Positions 16,025-25,553 are shown, counted from the first letter of the stretch. The stretch is 50,142 nucleotides of DNA from Anaerolineales bacterium (GCA_016928575.1 JAFGKK010000023.1:1-50142), one strand, 5' to 3'. The notes: generated by a model not told the origin, from the sequence alone. Translations and numbers: made by a program.

Positions 16025-18238
16025 CTACTCGATCGCTTCGATCGGCGCGGCGTCGGCGTCCAACCGCTTGAGGCCGGCCGATTCGAATTCGACCGTGAGG
16101 ATTTCGTCTCCGCCGTGGACCCGGCTTTCGAGGATGATGCCCTCGCCGAAGCGGTTGTGGCGGATTCGCATCCCGCTGCGGAACTTGGATTCGCGCGGCG
16201 CGCCGGACTCCGGCGTTTCGCGGAGCGGCGATTCGATCCGGCGCCGGAACGGGAAGGTCCGCCCGGCGGATTCCTCCCCGCTCAGCAGGTCCGGCGGGAT
16301 GTCGCGCAGGAAGCGCGATTCGTCCATCAGTCCGCCGCCGCCCCCGGCCGACCGCCGGAACGCGCGCAACAGATACAAGCGGTCCATCGCGCGGGTGATT
16401 CCCACGTAGAACAGCCGGCGCTCCTCAGCCATCGCCTCCGGGTCGTCCATCGAGCGCATGTGCGGAAGCAATCCGTCGTCCAAGCCGACGAGGAACACCA
16501 CCGGAAATTCCAATCCCTTGGCCGCGTGGAGGGTGAGCAGCACCGGCGCGTCCTGCGCCTCGGTCAGCGTATCCTGATCGGAAACGAGCGCGATCTCCTC
16601 TAGGAAGCGGTCGAGCGGAATCTCCTCGAACTCCTCGGCAACCGCAATCAATTGCTCCACGTTTTCCCAGCGTTCGTCGCCCTCTTCCGAGCCGTTCCGC
16701 AGAAATTCGCGGTAGCGGATATCCCGCAGGATCCGCCTCAGCAATTCCGGGACCGTATCCTTGCCCGCCGCCGCGCGCCAATCGGCCAGCATCCGTCCAA
16801 AAGCGGCGAAGGCGGGCGCGGCGCGGGGCGGGAGAAGCGCGGCGAGGCGGGCCGTCGCCGCCGCATCGGCCATCGCCAGCAACAGCGTCCCCGGCTGCCG
16901 GCCCCCGCGCGCGGCGGCCTCCTGCAGTGCGGCAAAGGCCTTATCGCCGATCCCGCGGGTCGGGGTATTGATCGCCCGCGCCAAGCTGACCGCGTCGGCC
17001 GGATTGTGGACCAGGCGCAGGTAAGCCAGCGCGTCCTTCACCTCGCGCCGGCCGTAGAAGCGCTGGGCGCCGACCAGCCGGTAGGGCAGGTTGGCGCGGA
17101 TGAATTCCTCCTCCAGGGCGCGCGATTGGGCGTTGGTGCGGTACATCACCGCGCAATCCCCGGGTCGGAGAGTCCGCTCGCCTTCGCCAGGCATCTGCGC
17201 CGTCAGCTCGGAGATCGTCTCGACCACGAACCGCGCTTCGTCGTGCTCGTCGTAGGCCTCGCGCAGGACGAGCTTCCGCCCCGCGCCGCGGCGGGTGAAG
17301 AGCTTCTTGTCCACCCGTCCGCGGTTGACGCGGATCACGCCCATCGCCGCGTCGAGCACGTTCTGCACCGAGCGGTAGTTCTCCTCGAGCAGGATCGTCC
17401 GCGCTCCGGAAAAATCCTCCCGGAAGCGCTGGACGTTGCGGTAATCCGCGCCGCGCCAGCGGTAAATGGACTGGTCGGCGTCGCCCACAACGTAAAGGTT
17501 GCGGCCCCTCTCAGCCAGCAATTTCACCAATGCGTACTGGACTTCGTTCGTATCCTGGAATTCGTCCACCAGGATGTGCAGGTAGCGCTCCTGGTAGCGC
17601 CCGAGGATTTCGGGGTGCTCCCGGAACAGGCGCACGGCCAACAGCAGAAGGTCGTCGAAATCGGCGGCGCGGCTGGCGGCGAGCAGCTCCTGGTAGCGGC
17701 GGTAGGCCTTTCCCGCGGCGCGTTCGAAGGGCGTGAGGTTTGGGAACCGTTCGGGGGACAGCATCTCGTTCTTGGCGCGCGAGATCGCGCTTTGGACCGC
17801 CCCGGGGGAATATTGCTTGATGTTCAGGTTGCAGTCCAGCAGGGCCTGTTTCACGGTCCGCTCGGAATCGTCGCCGTCGAAGATCACGTAATCCCGCGGC
17901 AGGCCGACCGCCTCGCCGTCGCGCCTCAGCCAGCGGGCGCACAATGAATGAAAGGTTCCGATCGACAGATGGCGCAGGCCTCGCTCCCGCCCGTCGCCCC
18001 CGTCCGCCGCGGCCAGCAGGCGCTCGATCCGTTCGCGCATCTCCCGGGCGGCCTTGTTGGTGAAGGTCACGGCGAGGATCTGCCGCGGCGCGATCCCCGC
18101 CTGCAGGACAAGATGTGCGAACCGGCAGGCCAGCACGCGCGTCTTGCCGGAGCCCGGACCGGCCACGATCAGCGCCGGCCCCTCGCCGCACTCCACCGCT
18201 TCGCGTTGCCGCGCATTCAGCGATTGTAGGTAATCCAT
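16025..18238 (-). CDS. pcrA: ATP-dependent DNA helicase of the UvrD/PcrA family
   Basis: A 737-residue superfamily 1A 3'-to-5' helicase for nucleotide excision repair, mismatch repair and clearing of replication blocks. Motif I is AGPGSGKT at residues 26-33, motif Ia is TFTNKAAREM, motif II is DEFQDTN at 225-231, motif III is GDADQSIYRWRGAD, motif IV is LEENYRS, and motifs V and VI are LHAAKGLEFPVVF and RRLFYVGITRA. The C-terminal end has a tudor-like segment (VRHNRFGEGIIL-like), as in PcrA. It is a complete single-subunit helicase. The start at 18238 has only a weak AGGA upstream. Confidence 0.95.
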   Translation of the reverse strand: MDYLQSLNARQREAVECGEGPALIVAGPGSGKTRVLACRFAHLVLQAGIAPRQILAVTFTNKAAREMRERIERLLAAADGGDGRERGLRHLSIGTFHSLCARWLRRDGEAVGLPRDYVIFDGDDSERTVKQALLDCNLNIKQYSPGAVQSAISRAKNEMLSPERFPNLTPFERAAGKAYRRYQELLAASRAADFDDLLLLAVRLFREHPEILGRYQERYLHILVDEFQDTNEVQYALVKLLAERGRNLYVVGDADQSIYRWRGADYRNVQRFREDFSGARTILLEENYRSVQNVLDAAMGVIRVNRGRVDKKLFTRRGAGRKLVLREAYDEHDEARFVVETISELTAQMPGEGERTLRPGDCAVMYRTNAQSRALEEEFIRANLPYRLVGAQRFYGRREVKDALAYLRLVHNPADAVSLARAINTPTRGIGDKAFAALQEAAARGGRQPGTLLLAMADAAATARLAALLPPRAAPAFAAFGRMLADWRAAAGKDTVPELLRRILRDIRYREFLRNGSEEGDERWENVEQLIAVAEEFEEIPLDRFLEEIALVSDQDTLTEAQDAPVLLTLHAAKGLEFPVVFLVGLDDGLLPHMRSMDDPEAMAEERRLFYVGITRAMDRLYLLRAFRRSAGGGGGLMDESRFLRDIPPDLLSGEESAGRTFPFRRRIESPLRETPESGAPRESKFRSGMRIRHNRFGEGIILESRVHGGDEILTVEFESAGLKRLDADAAPIEAIE

Positions 18239-18457
18239 GTCGGGGCTTTTCCTACGGCGCCTTCACCGCGCGCGTCGTTGTATCATAAACCCGATTCCAT
18301 TTCCAACGCGGTTCCGTTTTTCCCGAAGCGCGCAAAGCGCCCCATGCCGGCGTCACGCCTTCGCGCTCGTCGCGCGCATCGCGGGAAGAACGGAACCGCC
18401 CGCGCGTTCGAACGATCGGCCGCCGCGCCCGGCCCGATCCGGCGCCGGGGGTTCGGG

Positions 18458-19753
18458 CTATGGGATCGGCGGTGCCGCGCCCGGCGGGGTTTCATCCGCC
18501 CATCTCGGCGCATTTTGTTCTAGGGTCAGGATCTCCTTCGAGCCGAACGAGACCCCCGCCCCGGCCAGGGCGACCAGCCCGGCGATCACGAACAGCATCG
18601 GCGTTCCAAATCGGTCCGCAAACAATCCGCTGAAAATCATTCCCAGGGGAACCACGGCGGTGATCAGGCTCAAGAACACCGAGATCACCCGCCCTTGGAT
18701 TCCGGGTTCGATCACCGATTGAAAAATCGCAAAGACCGGGCCGTCCACCAGGGATCCCATCACCCCCGCCCAGGCGATGGCGGCCAGCGCCATCGCCAAG
18801 AAGTCCGGCGGCGTCAACCCCACCAAGAGCAAGCCCGTCCCCATGCCCGTCATGCCCAGCAGGACGGTCACGATCCGGCGCTTGAATCCGCCCCAAACCG
18901 AAAGCAGCAATCCGCCCGCCACCGTCCCCACACTCGAGGCGGCGTCCAGCCAGCCGATCTCGAGTGCGCCGCCGCCGAAGTGTTTGACCGCCAGGATCGG
19001 CAGCAGGGAATAGGCCGGATTGAGGAAAAACTTCACCACCACGGCCACCGCCATGATCAGCAGGCCGCCCTTCCAGCCGCGGATATAGCGGAAGCCGACG
19101 CGCATATCTTGGAGGATGTTTTTCCGGGGTTCTTCCGGATGTCCCTGCGGCGCCGCCGGCTGCGGCACGCCGATCGCCAGCAGAGGCAGGACCGCCAACA
19201 CCGCGGTGAGGAGATCGATCGACAGCACCCAATGCATCGGGAAGACCATCACCAGCAGCGCGCCCGTCGGCGGCGCCACGATTCCCAAAGCTCCGTTCAG
19301 GGTTTGATTCAACCCGCCCACCCGCGCCAGGTGTTTCTGGGGGACCATCAACGAGGTCGACGCCAGCATCGCCGGCCAGTGGAAGGTGCCCGCCGCGGCC
19401 CGTAAGAGCATCGCCGCATATACGTGCCCGACTTCCATCCACCCCCGGGCATTCAGGATCACCAGCCAGAGCGTGACCAGCGCCACCAGGCTGTCGGCGG
19501 CCACCATGATCCAGCGGCGGTTGTGGCGGTCGATGAACGCACCGGCAAAGGGTCCGATCAACACCGTCGGCAGCAGCGCCGCCAGCGTGGCGACGGTCAG
19601 GACCAGCGCGGATCCGGTTTGGGCGGTGAGCCACCAGACCAGCGCGAACTGGACCAGCATCGAGCCGAAAATCGAGAAGACCTGGCCGGTCCAGATCATG
19701 GAAAACCGAAGCGCCCAATTTTTCGGAAGGGGTGACTCCTGTCTGGCATTCAA
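18458..19753 (-). CDS. Major facilitator superfamily exporter (MFS_3/DHA3-like)
   Basis: A 431-residue integral membrane protein with about 12 predicted membrane segments. The N-terminal FSMIWTGQVFSIFGSMLVQF and the loop FAGAFIDRHNRRWIM correspond to the first helix and the MFS signature loop of the macrolide/enterobactin efflux group (DHA3). The substrate is unknown. The start looks like TTG at 19753, because no in-frame ATG lies before the first helix; the AAGGA upstream is about 11 bases away, so this start is tentative. The downstream gene remnant at 19.9-20.2 kb is unrelated. Confidence 0.87.
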   Translation of the reverse strand: MNARQESPLPKNWALRFSMIWTGQVFSIFGSMLVQFALVWWLTAQTGSALVLTVATLAALLPTVLIGPFAGAFIDRHNRRWIMVAADSLVALVTLWLVILNARGWMEVGHVYAAMLLRAAAGTFHWPAMLASTSLMVPQKHLARVGGLNQTLNGALGIVAPPTGALLVMVFPMHWVLSIDLLTAVLAVLPLLAIGVPQPAAPQGHPEEPRKNILQDMRVGFRYIRGWKGGLLIMAVAVVVKFFLNPAYSLLPILAVKHFGGGALEIGWLDAASSVGTVAGGLLLSVWGGFKRRIVTVLLGMTGMGTGLLLVGLTPPDFLAMALAAIAWAGVMGSLVDGPVFAIFQSVIEPGIQGRVISVFLSLITAVVPLGMIFSGLFADRFGTPMLFVIAGLVALAGAGVSFGSKEILTLEQNAPRWADETPPGAAPPIP

Positions 19754-19858
19754 CGATGGATAGTCCTTGCTTCAAGGATTGGGTCTCCCCCTCCCGCTGC
19801 GGAACGGGGAAAGCCGGTCACCGTTCTACCATATTGCAGGGCGATCCCGAAGGGGTGT

Positions 19859-20237
19859 TTACCCCCGGAAATGGTCAGCCGGATGCGCCGCGGGGAAAAA
19901 CCGCAGTCCCCGGGCCTGGACGTGCACGGCGGCTTTGGGAAAATCCGGCAGACCTCCGGCATGGTCGAAATGCAGGCGCGTCATCAGGATGTCGGTCACC
20001 GCTTCCGGGGCGTATCCCAGCCGCCGGATCTGATGGACGGCGGCAATTGCCGGATCCTCGACCCCGCCGAAGATTCGTTTAAGGAGTTCCTGCTTCCCGG
20101 CCGGCGACTCGTAATCCCGCTTAGCCAATCCGGCGTCGATCAGGAGAAGCCGGTCTTCCGTCCGGTGCAGGACGCACGCCCCCCACGCGCCGCGAGAGAA
20201 ACGGCGGGCGCATTTCTCCGCAATTATGAATCGTCAA
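19859..20237 (-). pseudogene. Frameshifted, truncated metallo-beta-lactamase-fold hydrolase
   Basis: Two frames together spell the start of a metallo-beta-lactamase-fold protein. From about 20237 one frame reads TIHNCGEMRPP, like the N-terminus of a known hydrolase subgroup. A second frame then reads CVLHRTEDRLLLIDAGL, HQIRRLGYAPEAVTDILM and HFDHAGGLPDFPKAAVHV, stopping at 19859. The zinc motif is reduced: the usual first His of HxHxDH is Arg (TRLHFDH). The protein stops soon after, so most of the C-terminal half, with the remaining metal ligands, is missing. A frameshift near 20170-20200 and the truncation make it a decayed gene. A sequencing error is an alternative. Confidence 0.6.
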
Positions 20238-20481
20238 GACATGGATCGAATCTCGCTGAGGCCGGGATTCCTTTTCATCGCCGCGAGCCGGCGGTGCGGA
20301 AACCGATCGCGGCGGATTCCTCAAGCGCCCCCTCTCCCCCCGGGCGGCCTTCCGGCCTCGAAGGATCGGCTGTATGCGGCCTCGGAGTGGTTCCTGCAGG
20401 TCTTTTTTTACCTTGCAGGCGTTCCCGATTCCCCGGAACCCCGTCCCTTGGAATCGCGCCCGGCGCCCGCCTCCCGCCCTC

Positions 20482-22353
20482 CTAGCGCCTCGGCCGGATC
20501 CGGATTGTGTGGGTTTCCCGCGCGGCGGTGTGGCGGTAGAGGAGGACCTGCTCCTCCCACCGGTACTCATAGGTTCCGTCGGAGACGCTCACGTCCGCCC
20601 CGTCCGGGTAGTGGAACCGCGGGACAAAGACCTCCGTTGGTCCGATCACGTCGGCGGCGTGGCGGAAGGCGCAGGAGAAGGTCCGCCGGCGGACGTCGAA
20701 GCTCATCCGCAGAAGCTCCCCGGCCGCCGCCCGGACATACGGCCGCACCACCGCCCCCAAAGCGCGCCCCCCCGAATTCACGTCGCGCGGGTCGCTCTGC
20801 TGGTCGCGGCTGAAGATGGAAAGGTCCTCGTTGTTCCAACCGTCCCCGTGGGCGTTGGTGTTGTCGGCTGTGTAGTTCCACAGCGTCAGACTCAGCCGCG
20901 CGTCCTCGAACGCGCGCATCAGCCGGTCCATCGCGCGCGCCTGCTGGCGGAAATCGCCCGTCCGGTAAGCCCGTTTGTCCTGCAGGTCGTAGGCGATCCC
21001 GGATTCGCCGATCAGAACCGGAGGGGAGTCCAGCCTTTGCTCCGCCCAACAGCGGAACAACTCGAGCTGCTCGCGGAAGGAGCGCCGGATGTACCACGGG
21101 GTGAAGATCGGCCGCCCGGTGTGGGCATTGGTGGCCAGCCAAGCCGAGAAGTTGCGGAAGAACAGGACCGATCCGTCGTACCAGTGCGGAGCGTAAACGA
21201 TGTTGCCGGCCTTCCACTCGGGCGGTGGAGTCTCCGGCGAACTTTCGATGAAAACGACAGCCTTGGGATCCACCGCGCGGACGGCCTCGGCGAAACGGCG
21301 GGCGAAGGGCAGATAATAATCCTGAGAAAAATCCACCCGCCTTCCGTTGCGCGCGGCGAAATACTCCGGCGCCAGACAGCGCGGCCGGCCGTCCGCCCCG
21401 ACATCCCAGACCCCGTGCCCGCGCCAGGGGCACTCCCTGCCCGGCAGCCAAGCGCTTCGTCTGCCTTCGTTCAAAATCCGGCTTCCCGTCCTGCGGAATC
21501 CCGTCGGGCCGGCCTCCCAAACTTCGACCGCCTGTGAAAACCCGGAGCCGAGCAGCATGGATTGAAACGGGCTCGGCAGCGGGCCGACTTTAACATAGCC
21601 GCCCGGCCGGCGCAGATCCTCCCAGCCGAGAAACCCCTTGCCGGGTTCGTTCAAGGTGTCGTAGCCGACGACGCAGGGCAGGTCCTTCAGCCGCTCGGCC
21701 AGTCGGCACACGGCGCCGAGGTAGCGGCGCTGGAGAAAATCCTGGATCGGTTCGCCCTCCACCCGGAGCCGGGGGGCGAAAACATTCCCGCCGAAGAACA
21801 GCGTGAACATCGTCCCGGCCGCCAGCTTGGCTTCGTTGGTCGGCCAGATCATCCGCGGAAGCGGGCCTTCGTGGAAGGGATGCAGGACAGCCGCCCCGGT
21901 CGCGTGCAGGTTGCGGAGGTCGAAACCGGCGGCCTCGAGAGTCCAGCCCGGTGCGCCGTCTCCGCCGGAAAACCGGCTCCACACGTCCTGGTGCGGATCG
22001 ATGAACAGCAGAAAGCCGTGCCGGCCGGCTTTTTCCACGACGGCGCGCACGTACTCGAGGTACTCCTCGTCGTAGATCCCCGGCCCGGCGTGCTCGACCG
22101 CCTCCCAGGTGACGAGGAAGCGCAGGAAATTGAAGCCCCACGCCCGCAGGCGCCCGAGGTGCTCGTCGGCCTCCTCCAGCGGAAAGGGCCGGCCGACGAA
22201 CGAAACCCCGCGATGACCGAAAAAATTTTCGCGGATGTGCGTGGCGCCGTCCGGACGGAAGGGCACCTTGCTGCTCCCGCCGAGATTGACGCCCCGCAGG
22301 AGGAGAGTCCGTCCGCGCCCGTCGAGCAACTCGTTTCCGCTGATGCGCATCAT
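20482..22353 (-). CDS. Glycoside hydrolase family 5, endoglycoceramidase/steryl-glucosidase-like
   Basis: A 623-residue TIM-barrel glycosidase. The N-terminus RGVNLGGSSKVP and the block LLFIDPHQDVWSRFSGGDGA resemble the GH5_12 endoglycoceramidase-related group. The acid/base is Glu236 in TLNEPGKG, the nucleophile is Glu450 in LIGESGI, with H390 (APHWYD) and W492 (LWNYTADN) in the usual active-site places. A C-terminal beta-sandwich-like region follows from about 540. No signal peptide is visible, so the enzyme should be cytoplasmic and may act on glycolipids or steryl/aryl glucosides. Start ATG-ATG with GGGAGAAGG upstream. The group assignment is by motif memory and needs a search. Confidence 0.8.
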   Translation of the reverse strand: MMRISGNELLDGRGRTLLLRGVNLGGSSKVPFRPDGATHIRENFFGHRGVSFVGRPFPLEEADEHLGRLRAWGFNFLRFLVTWEAVEHAGPGIYDEEYLEYVRAVVEKAGRHGFLLFIDPHQDVWSRFSGGDGAPGWTLEAAGFDLRNLHATGAAVLHPFHEGPLPRMIWPTNEAKLAAGTMFTLFFGGNVFAPRLRVEGEPIQDFLQRRYLGAVCRLAERLKDLPCVVGYDTLNEPGKGFLGWEDLRRPGGYVKVGPLPSPFQSMLLGSGFSQAVEVWEAGPTGFRRTGSRILNEGRRSAWLPGRECPWRGHGVWDVGADGRPRCLAPEYFAARNGRRVDFSQDYYLPFARRFAEAVRAVDPKAVVFIESSPETPPPEWKAGNIVYAPHWYDGSVLFFRNFSAWLATNAHTGRPIFTPWYIRRSFREQLELFRCWAEQRLDSPPVLIGESGIAYDLQDKRAYRTGDFRQQARAMDRLMRAFEDARLSLTLWNYTADNTNAHGDGWNNEDLSIFSRDQQSDPRDVNSGGRALGAVVRPYVRAAAGELLRMSFDVRRRTFSCAFRHAADVIGPTEVFVPRFHYPDGADVSVSDGTYEYRWEEQVLLYRHTAARETHTIRIRPRR

Positions 22354-22410
22354 GCCCTTCTCCCGCCGCGTCCCGGCGCTTCCCGCCCGCGTTTCAATTC
22401 CGGATTCAGG

Positions 22411-23739
22411 CTATTGGAACAATTGAACGATGCGTTCCGGTATCTGCGGAGCGCTGAGGATCAGATCGGCGACCGTCGCGGCGGCGGCGAACCCGCCGGC
22501 GGCCAGGAATTGGCGGCGCGGAATCTCCCCCCGCCGCAGCCGCAGGATCGCCAACACGCTCAGTGCGGCGAGGAACGGGTACATGGGGTACCGCAGCCGG
22601 CTGGTCACAGTGATCGGAATCGCCGCCGCCGGCACAATCAGCGCGAGCAGGGCGGCGATCCGGGCCGCGGCCGGCCCTTTGCGCAAGGCCGAGATCCAGC
22701 CGGCGCCGCCGACCGCCAGATAGAAAAAATAAAAGGGGGCGGAAAGCAGGAAGGTGACCAGCCGGGAGATCCCCGAGAGGTGAAACCACCATGCGGATGT
22801 GCGCAGGGCGCTGAAGAATTTCGCGGTTTTCACCATTTGCAGTCCGAGAAATCCCCCCGGATCCGAAAGCATGTATTGGAAATACATCTCCGTGCCGTGA
22901 CGGTCGGTTTCCAGAAACCCGTGCTCGCTCAGGTACTGGTTGATCTCGGGAGTCACGAGTTGTTCCCCCAAGGAATCCGGATTGTTGCCGACCCACAGGT
23001 CGTAGCCTCCGGCGGCGGTCAGCAGGACGCAGCGCCCGTACACCGCGCAGTTGCGCGCCGTCCAGATTCCCACCAAAAGAACCGCCGCCGCGGCGGCCGC
23101 CGGCAGAAGAATCCATTTTTTCTTCACCGCCAGGAGGAGGAGCAGCACCGCCAACGCCAGAATGGCGATCGGGCGGACGAGGATCGCCGCCGCCAGCAGG
23201 ACGGCGGTGCCGAGCGCCGCCTTGGCTGTCGGGGAATCCGCGAACCGCACCATCCCGGCCGCCGCAAGCAGGATCAAGGTAAGGTAGAGGGTTTCCGTGA
23301 ATAGCATGGCGGCGATCTGGATCAGGTCCGGATTGAATCCGTACAGCGCCGCCGCCAGCAGGGCCAATCCATCCCGGTCCTCCGATTCGCCCAGCACCTT
23401 GCTTGCCAGATGGAACACCAGCAGCGCGTTCAGCGCGTGCAGCAGGGATTGGACGATCCAAACCGGCTCGAGATGATGTCCCAGAAGGCGGTAGATCACC
23501 GCTAGGAAATACGGATACCCGGGGCCGACGACGGCGATCGCCGGGTCTTCCGCCAGCGCCGAGCCTTCCACCAGCCGGAAGCCCCCGCCTTGCGCCAGGT
23601 TCCAGCCGATCGTGTCGTACCAGCGCGCGTCGACCATCGGCGCAATGCGGAATCCGAAGGCGTAGGCCAGCGCGCACGTCAGAGCGGCCGCGAGGATTGC
23701 CGCTAGATAAAGGGTTCTTTTTCGGAGGCTGATCGCCAA
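22411..23739 (-). CDS. GT-C membrane glycosyltransferase (PMT/ArnT-like)
   Basis: A 442-residue protein with about 10 membrane segments. The first outside loop has the acidic pattern VDARWYDTIGWNLAQGGGF (D37, D42), typical of PMT_2/GT39-83 enzymes that transfer a sugar from a polyprenyl-phosphate donor on the outer face. The start codon is TTG at 23739 with GGGAG upstream; no ATG is available before the first helix. It precedes the GH5 gene by 57 bases and may be co-transcribed with it. Confidence 0.85.
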   Translation of the reverse strand: MAISLRKRTLYLAAILAAALTCALAYAFGFRIAPMVDARWYDTIGWNLAQGGGFRLVEGSALAEDPAIAVVGPGYPYFLAVIYRLLGHHLEPVWIVQSLLHALNALLVFHLASKVLGESEDRDGLALLAAALYGFNPDLIQIAAMLFTETLYLTLILLAAAGMVRFADSPTAKAALGTAVLLAAAILVRPIAILALAVLLLLLAVKKKWILLPAAAAAAVLLVGIWTARNCAVYGRCVLLTAAGGYDLWVGNNPDSLGEQLVTPEINQYLSEHGFLETDRHGTEMYFQYMLSDPGGFLGLQMVKTAKFFSALRTSAWWFHLSGISRLVTFLLSAPFYFFYLAVGGAGWISALRKGPAAARIAALLALIVPAAAIPITVTSRLRYPMYPFLAALSVLAILRLRRGEIPRRQFLAAGGFAAAATVADLILSAPQIPERIVQLFQ

Positions 23740-24131
23740 GACAGCCGCTCCCAGTACAAAGCCGTCGGACGGAAACCGCTTTGAAAGCCCGCCGAATTAT
23801 AGCCTCACAAGGGACGCGATGGGGGAAAAGCGGAAGGCGCCCCTCTCCCCGCTGCTTCGGAGCGGGAGAGGGGCGCCTTAATGAATGGGAGTCGAAAAAG
23901 GCGGCTGAGGCGGTTGCCCTGCCCGGCCAGTCCGCCGTGAGGACCCGGGCTTGCCGGGCTCTCTGCGGAGGCTTTGGAATCGCCGCATTTTTTGCTTTTT
24001 CCCCAGCTCGTCCGGCATGAACAGGCTATCCGCCTCGGAAGATCACCCGGCCCGCCAAGGGCTTTCCCGCCATCACCGGGCAAAGATAATCCAGGACGGG
24101 ATCAATTCCAAAGGAGGTTTTTCACCGCCGG
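23740..24131. other. Intergenic region with a long hairpin
   Basis: No gene is recognised in these 392 bases. It holds a near-perfect inverted repeat (23834-23879) and a purine-rich AAAGGAGGTTTTTC at 24109-24122 on the plus strand that has no reading frame after it. A tRNA or known ncRNA was looked for by eye and not seen. Confidence 0.5.
23834..23879. repeat. 46-base hairpin repeat with one bulge
   Basis: AAGGCGCCCCTCTCCCCGCT and AGCGGGAGAGGGGCGCCTT are inverted copies with one extra base, around a short GCTTCGG loop. There is no adjacent T-tract, so it is unlikely to be a simple terminator. It resembles in layout the palindromic elements at 41.7 and 42.1 kb. Confidence 0.65.
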
Positions 24132-24536
24132 TCAATTCGCTTTCTTGAGTTGATCCTTGAAGAACGCCGACAGCACCGTGTTGACGACCGTCACGATCAG
24201 CGCCCCAAGAAAGGCCGCCAGAAAATCCGCCCGGTACCCGAAGCCGAATAATCCGCCGATCTGTCCAGTCAGCCAGAAGAGGAAGGTGTTGATCAGCAGG
24301 GTGAACAGCCCTAGGGTGAGCAGGATGAACGGGCAGGTCAGGAATTTCAGCAGCGGCGCCAGGAGCGAATTAACCAGCCCCAGGATCAGCGCCAGGACGA
24401 CGATCGCCAGCCAGTGGGCGGATTCCACGACCAGCCCCTGCCCCGGCCGGAGGAGGATGTAGATTTCCGGCACGAGACGGATGGCCAAATAAATGGCGAC
24501 CGAGTTGATTCCCAATCGGACTAGAAATCGGGTCAT
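24132..24536 (-). CDS. Holin-like four-helix membrane protein (phage holin family 4)
   Basis: A 134-residue protein with four predicted membrane segments and the composition of the small family annotated as phage holin family 4 or DUF-type membrane protein: LGINSVAIYLAIRL, then LALILGLVNSLLAPLLK, LTLGLFTLLINTFLFWL and FLGALIVTVVNTVLSAFF. ATG at 24536 with GGAGG four bases upstream; it overlaps the stop of the gene before by four bases (ATGA), so translation is coupled. It is last in the operon. Despite the name, a lytic role is not expected; function unknown. Confidence 0.82.
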   Translation of the reverse strand: MTRFLVRLGINSVAIYLAIRLVPEIYILLRPGQGLVVESAHWLAIVVLALILGLVNSLLAPLLKFLTCPFILLTLGLFTLLINTFLFWLTGQIGGLFGFGYRADFLAAFLGALIVTVVNTVLSAFFKDQLKKAN

Positions 24537-25504
24537 AGGACACCTCCAGAAAAAGTATAACGCATCCACTGAAATGTACGTCGTTTTTGGAACCCAAGTT
24601 CTATCAGGACGTCGGCCGAGGCCTCCGGCGTCGTCTCCAGCGCCGCTCTGCCGTCCGGCGTACGGTATTGCACGGCGGCGTCCACCAGCGCCCGTTCCAC
24701 CCGGCCGCAGGTTCCGGCGCGCTGGATCAGCACCCCCTCCCATCCGGTCGGACGTTCGTACATCGTGAGGGCGGCCAGCGCATCCCCCTGCCCGCGGGCG
24801 AGAAAATGCTTCACCGTCCTTCCCTCCAGCAGGTGTCTGAGGCGCTTCCCAACCGAGGGGCGGAACGCCTCCGCCGCGAGAGGAACGTTCCACGCGGTGC
24901 CGTCCGGGGTCACCTCGCGGTACAAAGCGAATTCCTCGCCCCATTCGGCGTCTTTGCGGAGGGAGACTTTGCAGGATGTAGGCGCGGCCGGCGCAGGCCC
25001 GGCAGAATCCCTTGCCCGGGTCCAGGAAATCCGCCCGCCGATATCGGCGAATCCGAGTTCGCGATAGAGCCGCGCCGCCGATTCGTTGGCCGCATCCACC
25101 TGCAGGTAGATCTTCCGACCGCCTTCGGCGCGGACGGCGTCCATCGCGTGCCGGACCAGCCCCCGGGCGATTCCCCGGCGCCGGAAATCCGGATGGACGG
25201 CGACGTTGGAAAGCAGCCAGGCTCCCGCTTCCGGAGTCCGGCGGGTGATGGTGGCGTTGCCTACCAGGCTCCCCGCCTCCGTCCACACCGATCCGAGCAC
25301 CCATTCGTCGGGCTGAACGGCGCCGACCAGCCGCGAGAGGCTCCAGGCCGCGCCGCCCAGCTCCGCGATCCAGCGCACGTCGTGCAGCGACCGCCGGGCG
25401 GAGGAATCCAGCACGTCGGCGAAGCACAATTCCACCAGCCGGGTGATTTGCGGCACGTCGTGCGGGAAGCGGGCCCGACGCGGGCCGGCGGCGGAACCGC
25501 TCAT
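24533..25504 (-). CDS. GNAT-family N-acetyltransferase
   Basis: A 323-residue protein whose first half is a GNAT domain: LLSNVAVHPDFRRRGIARGLV contains the acetyl-CoA loop RRRGIA, and YLQVDAANESAARLYRELGFADIG is the closing signature. The second half (about 175-323) is a second, degenerate acetyltransferase-like domain. Chosen start is ATG at 25504; the frame also extends to a TTG at 25549, just 4 bases after the stop of the preceding gene, and either could be real. It sits in the polysaccharide operon and may acetylate a sugar or a nucleotide-sugar intermediate; that is inference. Confidence 0.82.
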   Translation of the reverse strand: MSGSAAGPRRARFPHDVPQITRLVELCFADVLDSSARRSLHDVRWIAELGGAAWSLSRLVGAVQPDEWVLGSVWTEAGSLVGNATITRRTPEAGAWLLSNVAVHPDFRRRGIARGLVRHAMDAVRAEGGRKIYLQVDAANESAARLYRELGFADIGGRISWTRARDSAGPAPAAPTSCKVSLRKDAEWGEEFALYREVTPDGTAWNVPLAAEAFRPSVGKRLRHLLEGRTVKHFLARGQGDALAALTMYERPTGWEGVLIQRAGTCGRVERALVDAAVQYRTPDGRAALETTPEASADVLIELGFQKRRTFQWMRYTFSGGVL

Positions 25505-25553
25505 TCCCGTGAGAGAGGGGAGGCGAGGCCGGTCGGCGTCGCGCGGCAACGCA

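Noticed and set aside
20121-20570. 150-codon minus-strand frame over the metallo-beta-lactamase remnant
   Set aside because: Only its last third (TIHNCGEMRPP region) resembles a protein; the earlier part is Arg/Gly/Ser-rich shadow.
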